From positions 1-62,563 of the forward strand of contig JAIOPL010000025.1 of assembly GCA_021413925.1 (NCBI GenBank): a stretch of 62,563 nucleotides of DNA, in the 5' to 3' direction. The notes below the pieces were generated by a model that had not been told where the DNA came from, ran no database searches, and worked only from the letters and a program-made list of their open reading frames with translations. Numbering within the stretch: the first letter of the stretch is position 1; the number at the start of each line of letters is the position of its first letter. Shown here piece by piece: positions 1-5,836 of this stretch. The position numbers and the translations under genes are program-made. The stretch is from Verrucomicrobiota bacterium. Lineage in GTDB: Bacteria > Verrucomicrobiota > Verrucomicrobiia > Chthoniobacterales > UBA6821.

Positions 1-18
1 CGGAGTTCTTCCCAAACC

Positions 19-73
19 GGTAGCTCTGGCTTAGCGCCAGCGCCCGAGCTGTGCGACTCGGGCTGCCGCTACC
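19..73. other. Cloverleaf-like palindromic element
   Basis: A 6-bp closing stem (19-24 with 68-73, GGTAGC/GCTACC) encloses two hairpins: TGGC/GCCA (27-30 with 36-39) and CCCGAG/CTCGGG (43-48 with 57-62). It is not a tRNA: it is too short and has no T-arm or anticodon arm. It could be a REP-like element or part of a structured RNA continuing beyond the window edge. No gene is seen in positions 1-274 apart from this and the repeat arms. Confidence 0.4.
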
Positions 74-130
74 TTGCCCTTCCGGGCATTTGCGAATAAC
101 TCCTTGAATCTCCATATTCCGAGACCTACA

Positions 131-246
131 AGGCGCAGAGGAGTTTAAGAGTGATTGAATATTTTTGAGATTTAGTTTTTAAGAGGTCCTTTCATGAGTT
201 CATGAGTTCCATATTCAAATCTCTGCGCCTTTGCGCCTCTGCGCGA
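131..246. repeat. Dispersed inverted-arm repeat (GCGCAGAG family)
   Basis: The short left arm AGGCGCAGAGGAG (131-143) is answered by a longer right arm at 221-246 made of CTCTGCGCCTTTGCGCC-type units ending GCGCGA. Just before the right arm lies a second repeat type (ATGAGTTCATGAGTTCC, 194-210), which also recurs near 10431-10644. Similar arm pairs occur at about 12.1, 24.4, 31.6, 49.8 and 56.6 kb, always between genes. Confidence 0.6.
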
Positions 247-274
247 TCATCAGTCTTGAAGCTACTAAAAGGCA

Positions 275-337
275 TCACTTGCCCTGGAGTAGGGTGAGGG
301 CCGGACGAGGAAAGTTCTCGTCTAGAAAGAAACGCAT
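275..337 (-). pseudogene. Decayed DUF5615 (PIN-like) toxin, N-terminal remnant
   Basis: Reading the minus strand from an ATG at 337 gives MRFFLDENFPRPALTLLQGK and then a TGA at 275-277. The first ten residues match the usual DUF5615 start, where the Asp in LDEN is an expected catalytic acid. Full-length members are roughly 100-120 residues, so only the first strand and helix remain. It begins 20 bp after the stop of the DUF433 gene, which is the normal antitoxin-then-toxin order. I infer a toxin gene truncated by deletion or by repeat insertion; sequence beyond the stop is repeat-type and shows no further homology by eye. Confidence 0.65.
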
Positions 338-356
338 CCGCTTGTCTTTTCGGAGC

Positions 357-584
357 TCAGGCCTCGACGGTTTCCATGGCGGTCAAGTGACCGGCAAAGT
401 CCAAGCAGGAACGGATATCCTCCTCTTGAAGCGAGGGGTAATCCTCCATGATCTCCTCGAATGTCTCGCCGGCGGCAACTGCTCCCACAACATTTGCCAC
501 GAGGATCCGTGTTCCGCGAACTACGGGTTTTCCATGGCAGATTGAAGGATCTAGATCGATGCGATTGGAAAGCCAGCTCTGCAT
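357..584 (-). CDS. DUF433 family antitoxin
   Basis: This 75-residue protein has the DUF433 signature CHGKPVVRGTRI at residues 16-27, followed by the predicted helix pair containing FEEIMEDYPSLQEEDI. DUF433 proteins are small helix-turn-helix-like antitoxins, typically paired with a DUF5615 PIN-like nuclease immediately downstream. Here the downstream partner survives only as a 20-codon stub (275-337), so the gene is probably an orphan antitoxin. The ATG at 584 gives a normal family length. It may still repress its own promoter or neutralise a related toxin elsewhere; that is inference. Confidence 0.85.
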   Translation of the reverse strand: MQSWLSNRIDLDPSICHGKPVVRGTRILVANVVGAVAAGETFEEIMEDYPSLQEEDIRSCLDFAGHLTAMETVEA

Positions 585-607
585 AGATCGAAATTAATCC
601 TCTGGAT

Positions 608-890
608 CATGAATGGCAAAGGGAATTCCAGTCGGGCGGTTATTGTCTCAGGAACTCAGGAACTGAAGAGTTTTAAGGATTCACTGCGATGAACCAAGCC
701 TATGCGGAGCAGCGCGGAAGACTACCGAAGGTAGCCCGGAGGGTGGCACTGCTTGCCGTGAGGCAAGTGCCATCAAGGGGATAAAAGGGATGGGAAGAAT
801 GTCCGGCATGAATCTTTTATTTCAGGGCATCCCTTTTTGCCTCCATGATTGAGCTCCTCTCCGCGTTCTCCGCGCCCCCGCGTGAGAATT
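608..890. repeat. Direct repeat copy 1 (upstream side of relB/yafQ cassette)
   Basis: Starts CATGAATGGCAAAGGGAATT and ends CCCCCGCGTGAGAATT. It matches 1577-1778 over nearly its whole length, except for an extra block of about 80 bp at roughly 694-775. The copies flank the RelB/YafQ genes in direct orientation. The end (about 854-886) is a diverged right arm of the GCGCAGAG family. No gene is seen in 585-917. Confidence 0.8.
694..775. repeat. Double-hairpin insertion in repeat copy 1 (REP-like)
   Basis: This block is absent from the second repeat copy. It holds a small hairpin CTACC-gaa-GGTAG (722-734) and a larger one in which GGCACT(GC)TTGCC at 745-757 pairs with GGCAAGTGCC at 762-771. Two adjacent hairpins in a block of this size resemble REP/BIME elements; its presence in only one copy suggests that it inserted. 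Boundaries are uncertain by a few bases. Confidence 0.45.
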
Positions 891-917
891 GTAATGATTC
901 CTCACATCAGCGATTCC

Positions 918-1187
918 CTACCGGAACAGATCTGCGTGCGTTCCGGTTCTTTCCAGACGGAGATGGCTCTGATCGAGCGTGTAGATCAATAACCAGTCTG
1001 GTTCGATATGCAGATCCCTGCTCCCTTTGAACTCACCCTGCAGAGCATGATCCCGGAGCGACTCTGGAAGAGGCTTTGCATCGATCAGAAGATCGAGAAC
1101 AGCACGCAGTCTTTTCAGGTCTTTTCCTCGTTTCTCGGCCTTTTTGACATCCTTCTTGAATTGGGATGTCCTGCTGAGTGACCTCAT
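918..1187 (-). CDS. YafQ-type mRNA interferase toxin (RelE superfamily)
   Basis: An 89-residue toxin of the RelE/YafQ group, which cleave mRNA on the translating ribosome. Residues known to matter in E. coli YafQ have counterparts: His47 (RDHAL), His60 (DLHIEPDW), Asp64, Trp65, His84 (GTHADLF) and Phe88, so it looks intact. Its ATG overlaps the last codons of the antitoxin gene by 4 bp (1184-1187), the usual translational coupling of a TA pair. The stop is 28 bp from direct-repeat copy 1, so the operon sits snugly between two repeat copies. Confidence 0.88.
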   Translation of the reverse strand: MRSLSRTSQFKKDVKKAEKRGKDLKRLRAVLDLLIDAKPLPESLRDHALQGEFKGSRDLHIEPDWLLIYTLDQSHLRLERTGTHADLFR

Positions 1188-1444
1188 AGACCGAGGTCAG
1201 TATAGAGTTCTTTTTTGGAGGAGAACTTCTCGACGCCTTCACCCTTCTTGCTTCTGCGAAGAACCTTTGCTGTGGTTTTATTCGGAATGGCCACTTCAAA
1301 GGGGAGTCCCTTTCGCAGTTGAATTTGGTGAAAGAGCAGTTGGATCGCATCCGAAACCGTAAGGCCGAGCGCAGAAAGGGTTTCCTCTACCTCCTCTTTA
1401 AGGCTGGGGGAGAGTCTAGCGCGAATGATGGATGTCTTAAGCAT
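1184..1444 (-). CDS. RelB/DinJ family antitoxin
   Basis: An 86-residue partner of the YafQ-type toxin. The N-terminal half (IIRARLSPSLKEEVEETLSA, then LGLTVSDAIQLLFHQI) is the ribbon-helix-helix DNA-binding and dimerisation fold of DinJ/RelB; the charged C-terminal tail would wrap the toxin. It is first in the operon and overlaps the toxin start by 4 bp. A perfect 12-bp palindrome (1463-1474) lies 18 bp upstream of the ATG and is a likely autoregulatory operator. Confidence 0.88.
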   Translation of the reverse strand: MLKTSIIRARLSPSLKEEVEETLSALGLTVSDAIQLLFHQIQLRKGLPFEVAIPNKTTAKVLRRSKKGEGVEKFSSKKELYTDLGL

Positions 1445-1576
1445 GTGGGTATGATGACACGTTTGTAGCTACAATCAAACAAAAATCCTTGTCGGTACTG
1501 ACGAATGCCTCCACCTCCTGCTGCGCATTGGCTAAGAGAGTGTCATCATCGGTTCCGGGTGAAAACACCTCCAGTG
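1437..1576 (-). pseudogene. PIN-domain (VapC) toxin remnant
   Basis: On the minus strand, a frame open from about 1576 to a stop at 1437-1439 reads EVFSPGTDDDTLLANAQ, then EAFVSTDKDF and LIVATN. This matches the third and fourth motifs of PIN-domain toxins (the D-D-D-x-L-L-A-x-A helix and the V-x-x-D-K-D strand). The 5' part is missing and is replaced by direct-repeat copy 2 at 1577. It overlaps the relB start. I read it as a decayed toxin cut off by the repeat; it is too short to be functional. Confidence 0.5.
1463..1474. promoter_or_regulatory. Candidate operator of the relB/yafQ operon
   Basis: TTGTAGCTACAA is a perfect 12-bp palindrome 18 bp upstream of the antitoxin start. RelB/DinJ antitoxins bind palindromes overlapping their own promoter, so this is the natural candidate; binding is inferred. 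Confidence 0.45.
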
Positions 1577-1778
1577 CATGAATGGCAAAGGGAATTCCAG
1601 TCGGGCGGTTATTGTGTCAGGAACTCAGGAACTGAAGAGTTTTAAGGATTCACAGGGATGAAGGGGATAAAAGGGATGACAAAAATGTCAGGTATGAATC
1701 TTTATTTCAGGGCATCCACTTTTTTCCTCCATGATTGCCCTTCTCTCCGCGGTCTCCGTGTGCCCCCGCGTGAGAATT
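1577..1778. repeat. Direct repeat copy 2
   Basis: Second copy of the 608-890 repeat without the double-hairpin insertion, beginning CATGAATGGCAAAGGGAATT and ending CCCCCGCGTGAGAATT. It includes the GGAACTCAGGAACTGAAGAG motif and a diverged GCGCAGAG-family right arm near 1740-1775. It lies between the VapC remnant and the intact vapC gene. Confidence 0.8.
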
Positions 1779-1782
1779 TTCC

Positions 1783-2184
1783 TCACCCCTCTGCTAGGAA
1801 GGCCAGACAGTCACGGGGGTTGAGGATCGGGATGCCTTTGTATTTCTTCAGTCCTAGCAGATCCTGGTCTCCCGTCACGATGGTGTCGGCTTTGGCTTCA
1901 ACGGCGCCGCCGAGGACCAGATCATCATCCGGATCTCGGCAGACAGGCTGGCTGAGTGCTTTCGCTTGGATGATCTCTGCATCTGCTCGGACGGCGGATA
2001 TCACCTCCTTGGCATCATTCCTTGATACATTTGCCTTGGTGATCAGTTTCTCCTCCAGTTCGGCAAGAATATGATCAGAGGCCACTATGGTCGCACGTTG
2101 AAGACACTCCTCGTAGAGACCGGCGCAGACGCCATGCGAGACGAATGCCGAAAAGAGGACATTCGTATCGAAGTAAATCCTCAT
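1783..2184 (-). CDS. PIN-domain ribonuclease toxin (VapC-like, PF13470-type)
   Basis: A 133-residue PIN-domain toxin. The acidic residues expected to hold the catalytic metals are present: Asp6 (FDTNVL), Glu42 (LAELEEKL), the Asp84/86-88 cluster (RDPDDDLVLGGA) and Asp106/108 (VTGDQDLLGL). The two-domain-like spacing and RDPDDD motif suit the 'putative toxin-antitoxin system, PIN family' branch rather than classical VapC. It follows its antitoxin gene by 15 bp on the same strand. The 3' end abuts direct-repeat copy 2. Confidence 0.87.
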   Translation of the reverse strand: MRIYFDTNVLFSAFVSHGVCAGLYEECLQRATIVASDHILAELEEKLITKANVSRNDAKEVISAVRADAEIIQAKALSQPVCRDPDDDLVLGGAVEAKADTIVTGDQDLLGLKKYKGIPILNPRDCLAFLAEG

Positions 2185-2199
2185 CGAGAGATCACGGGG

Positions 2200-2418
2200 T
2201 CACGAGATCACCTTGAAGACATCCTCATCCGTGTGCAGTCCTGCCTTGCTTCCCTTGGGGACAAGTCGCTCCCGCAGATTACGGAAGCGCTCCAGAGCGA
2301 TCTGTCGTCTCAGGGCATCCTGCACGACCTGACTACGGCTCTTCCCGCTGCTTTTGACCAAGGAGGAAAGACCGATATTGATCTCTTCCGGCAAACTGAT
2401 GGTGAGTGTTGCTCTCAT
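2200..2418 (-). CDS. Ribbon-helix-helix antitoxin (CopG/VapB-like)
   Basis: A 72-residue protein beginning RATLTISLPEEI, the beta strand of a ribbon-helix-helix repressor, followed by the helix SGKSRSQVVQDALRRQI. These proteins bind operator DNA as dimers and block a partner toxin with their C-terminus. It is the upstream gene of the PIN-domain toxin at 1783-2184. The intergenic stretch upstream (2419-2678) has no other gene and should contain divergent promoters for this operon and for the gene at 2679. Confidence 0.83.
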   Translation of the reverse strand: MRATLTISLPEEINIGLSSLVKSSGKSRSQVVQDALRRQIALERFRNLRERLVPKGSKAGLHTDEDVFKVIS

Positions 2419-2553
2419 GTGTTTGAATCTATTACAGGCAAGTCATGAAGTCAAGTTTCCGTGTGAGATCAAACAAGGCACAAGGCACATGCGCTGAGGA
2501 TCCTAATGTGGAAATCAGTAACAGAAGATAGCTGTAAGGAAAAAAAGGGATGC

Positions 2554-2599
2554 CCGTAGAGAATTTGCAATCCTCTTCATCCCGTTCATCTCTCTACGG
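2554..2599. other. Inverted repeat in the divergent promoter region
   Basis: Perfect 9-bp arms CCGTAGAGA (2554-2562) and TCTCTACGG (2591-2599) are separated by 28 bp. There is no T-run, so it is not a standard terminator. It could be a regulator site or a decayed small repeat. Confidence 0.35.
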
Positions 2600-2639
2600 T
2601 GTTCTGCTTTCCTGTTGATTGTAATCAGTGCAAATCGAT

Positions 2640-2666
2640 TTGACATCAGAGTGGTGATGGTATGAA
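2640..2666 (+). promoter_or_regulatory. Candidate promoter of the repeat-protein gene
   Basis: TTGACA at 2640-2645 matches the sigma-70 -35 consensus. TATGAA at 2661-2666 is a weak -10 preceded by TGG (extended -10 style), spacer 15 bp. Transcription would start just before the ATG at 2679, giving a very short leader; no Shine-Dalgarno sequence is seen. Confidence 0.3.
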
Positions 2667-2678
2667 ATTTTTTGACAT

Positions 2679-5126
2679 ATGCGTTCCGTCAAATTACTCC
2701 CCCACACGATTTTGGCACTGCTTCTGACGGGAATGAGCTTTATACCGGTCACCCAACTTCAGGCTGGGGCTTCTAATAAGAGCGGTAATCCCTACGCTGG
2801 TCCTGCAGGTAATTATTATTTCAATGGTGGCACCTTCAGCGCTGTGATTCGCGGACAGAACCTCTCCGGAACCATGTTGGTTTCCGCCCCTCCGGGAGCC
2901 TCGGGAGGCAATACTAACACCAACAGCTCCGGAGGAGTTGCCACTATCATTTATCAGGGAAACGTCTTTCAGGCCAATGCCAATGCAAATGTGGACGCAT
3001 CGTCGAGTCAGATCGGAGGAAATTTTTATGGAGGCATCACGCTATCCGGTGCCCGAAGCAATAGCATCCTGGCTAGTACGACGAACCCGCTTACCCCGGT
3101 GATTTCCAATACGAATCTCTTTGCGACGAATTACACAAGGAGTGTAACGAATGAAATTAATATTATTCCTTACATCTCCTCGACGACGAATTGGGATTTT
3201 ACCATTCAGACCTATACGAATACCAATCCCGTGGTAACAGTAACTACCAATAGCAACCCCGTGACGACGAGTTTTACAAATAATGCCCCAGTGGTGACGG
3301 TGACAACTAACAGTAATCCCGTGATCACGAGTTACACGAACGAGTTCCCCGTAGTGAGTATCTCGACGAACACGAACTATAACATCACCAGCTTCACGAA
3401 CTCAGGTCCCGTGGTGACCGTGGTGACGAACTCGAATCCCGTGATCACGAGTTACACAAATCAGTTCCCAGTGGTAACTATCTCGACCAATACGAACTAC
3501 AACATCACCAGCTACACGAACTCAGGTCCCGTGGTGACCGTGGTGACGAACTCGAATCCCGTGATCACGAGTTATACGAATGCAACTCCTATTGTAACCA
3601 TTTATACAAATAATACTTACACTTATTCTTATTCGACGAATTCAAACCCCGTGGTGACGACCTACACGAATTACACTTACACGTACAATTATTCGACGAA
3701 TTCGAATCCCGTAGTGACCACTTACACGAATTACACTTACACGTACAATTACTCTACAAACTCAAATCCTGTAGTTACGACCTATACTAACTACTCCTAC
3801 ACGTACAATTACTCTACAAACACAATATATACAACGAATATATACTCAACAAATTCAGTGTATACAAATGAATTTGCTCCAGTGACTTTAATTGGTTTTC
3901 AACCTAATGTTACTTATACTCCGGGAACTAATCCACCTGCTACTGCTCAGTACTCGACAAATTATATTCAGTATACTTATGTAGATTATGGTCAATTTGG
4001 AACAAATATTGAAAACATCACTTCATATGGCACAAATATAATCACAAATACCGCCGTAAATGTAAACACTAATACAAATTACTCCATTCTGGCCTACACC
4101 AATAACTTCCCAACCGTCACTGTCTCGACGAACACAAATTACGATATTCAGAGTTTTACGAATAGCTTCCCTGTAGTAACTGTTTCGACGAACACAAATT
4201 ACGATATTCAGAGTTTTACGAATAGCTTCCCTGTAGTAACTGTCTCGACGAACACAAATTACGATATTCAGAGTTACAAAAACACGAACCCTCAGGTCTA
4301 CTTTCAGACGAACTACGACATAGCCTACCAGACCTATACAAATACGAATCCTCAGGTGAATTTCATCACGAATGCGACGTACGCTTACGTACCCTTTACC
4401 AATAACAATCCTCAGGTCTACTTCCAGACAAACTTTGATATTACTTACCAGACCTACACAAATACGAATCCTCAGGTGAATTTCATCACGAATGCAACGT
4501 ACGCTTACGTACCCTTTACCAATAACAACCCGCAGGTCTATTTCCAGACAAACTACACTTATACCTACGCATTTTCTACGAATACGAATCCCGTGATCAC
4601 CACGCTCACGAACTACGTCTACACCTACACACCCTCCACAAACACCAATCCTGTGGTGACGGTCATCACAAACTCCAATCCCATCGTCACCTACACCACC
4701 AATACGAATGCTATCACTTATATAGCTAATGGAGAATTACTATCCAACTACACTATCTCCAGTTTTACAAATACCAACTCGATCAACGTCTACGCCACCA
4801 ATATGTTGATGACGAATTATCTGAATCTCCAGCCGGTCGCCACTACAGCCTACAATGATGCAGTTCAGTTTATCGGGTCCTATGTCGGCCCTCTCAAAAA
4901 CCAGTATCCCAATCAGACATTCCTAGGAAATGGGGCTGTGACTCAGAAGCAACTTTCTTTTGGTACGGATGGAATACCCACCGTTCAGATGCAGAATTAC
5001 CCGATTTCTGTTCAGGGTATTCTGATTTCGTCAACGATGCAGTCGTTTCCGATATATTCCAATTCTGTCCCCTACGCCACGACGATCTATACACTGACGA
5101 ATCTAACAACCACCTCATTCCGGTAG
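2679..5126 (+). CDS. Secreted protein with twenty 20-residue Asn/Thr/Tyr-rich tandem repeats
   Basis: An 815-residue protein with a classical signal peptide (hydrophobic core about residues 8-24, likely cleavage after LQAGA). A glycine/asparagine-rich region follows, then two arrays of exactly 20-residue repeats: ten units at residues 178-377 and ten at 472-671, separated by a diverged linker. Units follow the pattern S-Y-T-N-x-x-P-V-V-T-V-x-T-N-S-N-P-V-I-T, alternating short beta-prone and TN-rich turns. This suggests a beta-solenoid, a fibre or an amyloid-like surface protein, but the family is not recognised. The C-terminal 140 residues are not repeated. Next downstream are a pseudopilin and an Ig-like/ASH protein, so a role in a surface structure is plausible inference only. 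Base composition is more AT-rich than the neighbours. Confidence 0.85.
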   Translation: MRSVKLLPHTILALLLTGMSFIPVTQLQAGASNKSGNPYAGPAGNYYFNGGTFSAVIRGQNLSGTMLVSAPPGASGGNTNTNSSGGVATIIYQGNVFQANANANVDASSSQIGGNFYGGITLSGARSNSILASTTNPLTPVISNTNLFATNYTRSVTNEINIIPYISSTTNWDFTIQTYTNTNPVVTVTTNSNPVTTSFTNNAPVVTVTTNSNPVITSYTNEFPVVSISTNTNYNITSFTNSGPVVTVVTNSNPVITSYTNQFPVVTISTNTNYNITSYTNSGPVVTVVTNSNPVITSYTNATPIVTIYTNNTYTYSYSTNSNPVVTTYTNYTYTYNYSTNSNPVVTTYTNYTYTYNYSTNSNPVVTTYTNYSYTYNYSTNTIYTTNIYSTNSVYTNEFAPVTLIGFQPNVTYTPGTNPPATAQYSTNYIQYTYVDYGQFGTNIENITSYGTNIITNTAVNVNTNTNYSILAYTNNFPTVTVSTNTNYDIQSFTNSFPVVTVSTNTNYDIQSFTNSFPVVTVSTNTNYDIQSYKNTNPQVYFQTNYDIAYQTYTNTNPQVNFITNATYAYVPFTNNNPQVYFQTNFDITYQTYTNTNPQVNFITNATYAYVPFTNNNPQVYFQTNYTYTYAFSTNTNPVITTLTNYVYTYTPSTNTNPVVTVITNSNPIVTYTTNTNAITYIANGELLSNYTISSFTNTNSINVYATNMLMTNYLNLQPVATTAYNDAVQFIGSYVGPLKNQYPNQTFLGNGAVTQKQLSFGTDGIPTVQMQNYPISVQGILISSTMQSFPIYSNSVPYATTIYTLTNLTTTSFR
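3210..3809 (+). repeat. 60-bp tandem repeat array A (10 units)
   Basis: Ten consecutive 60-bp units, each encoding 20 residues, with no length change. Units 4 and 6 and units 8-10 are very similar at DNA level; others share mainly the protein pattern. Confidence 0.85.
4092..4691 (+). repeat. 60-bp tandem repeat array B (10 units), with 120-bp higher-order repeat
   Basis: Ten further 60-bp units. Two adjacent units around 4141-4260 differ at a single base, and a 120-bp two-unit block (about 4321-4440 and 4441-4560) is nearly duplicated. This points to recent expansion by slippage or unequal recombination. Confidence 0.85.
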
Positions 5127-5284
5127 TCTTGATGACCTTATTTCATTTGGCCTGTACCCAATGGTCTGGCTTGGTTCTGGACTTTGAGAATCTCCCCTCA
5201 AGTTGTTGAAATCTCATTTTGCTCTCAGCAGGAATTGGTGGCTCGGTACACTGATTGTCACATGTGGTCCTTATTAATTTGAAG

Positions 5285-5821
5285 ATGAGAATTTTACTTC
5301 AGAGGGGGTTCACATTGGTCGAGTTACTAGCGGTCATCTTCATTATTTCCATTTTGATGGCGTTGCTCTTCCCGGCAATGAAGAGTGTGATTCCCAGGGC
5401 ACAAGAGGTGGTCTGCATGTCTCATCTGAGGCGTCTCTGGCTGGGATTTGCACCTAGCGTGACGGACGGTACAGGTTGGCCGCAGGTTCCTGCTTCTATC
5501 CCGATAGGCTCACAGGCTGAGCAGCAGTGGTGGATCGATACATCCTCGAATCTCTTTAACATCCCACCCAGTGACTGGCGCTGCCCTACGGTCACGGCTC
5601 ATGTTGGACTGCCAAATGCGGCTAATCCATCCAATACGATTCCCCTGATCGATTATATGCCGACGCTCTTCGATGCCTTCCCGATGACCCCTAATAAGTG
5701 GCCGAATATGCCTTGGTTCATGGAGATATCCAATGCCCATGGAAAGGGGAATCTCATGATCCGCCCTGATGGGTCGATCATGCCCGCCCCGGGATTCCAG
5801 ACGGCACCGTTGGCTCGGTAA
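5285..5821 (+). CDS. Type IV pilin-like / pseudopilin protein
   Basis: About 178 residues from the ATG at 5285, giving the leader MRILLQRG followed by FTLVELLAVIFIISILMALL. This is the class III signal and N-terminal helix recognised by prepilin peptidase PilD, with Glu at mature position 5. A TTG at 5255 in frame would add ten residues; I prefer 5285 because it gives a standard short leader. The C-terminal domain is small and contains Cys residues (VVCMSHL and WRCPT) and a late PDGS motif, as in the pseudopilins abundant in Verrucomicrobiota and Planctomycetes. The partner assembly genes are not in this window. It lies between the repeat protein and the ASH-like protein, suggesting joint surface function. 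Confidence 0.85.
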   Translation: MRILLQRGFTLVELLAVIFIISILMALLFPAMKSVIPRAQEVVCMSHLRRLWLGFAPSVTDGTGWPQVPASIPIGSQAEQQWWIDTSSNLFNIPPSDWRCPTVTAHVGLPNAANPSNTIPLIDYMPTLFDAFPMTPNKWPNMPWFMEISNAHGKGNLMIRPDGSIMPAPGFQTAPLAR

Positions 5822-5836
5822 TAGAGGCTCAGCTTT

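Noticed and set aside
19-73. Possible tRNA at the window start because of the cloverleaf-like fold
   Set aside because: Only two internal hairpins, 55 bases, and no anticodon loop or TTC-type T-loop.
120-250. Possible CRISPR array formed by the GCGCAGAG units
   Set aside because: Units are 7-8 bases and contiguous, arms are inverted rather than direct, spacers are not regular, and there are no cas genes.
2679-5126. Ice-nucleation or antifreeze-type repeat protein
   Set aside because: The TN-x-x-P-V-V-T pattern and 20-residue period do not match the 16-residue AGYGSTxTA ice-nucleation repeat or known T-x-T antifreeze solenoids closely enough.
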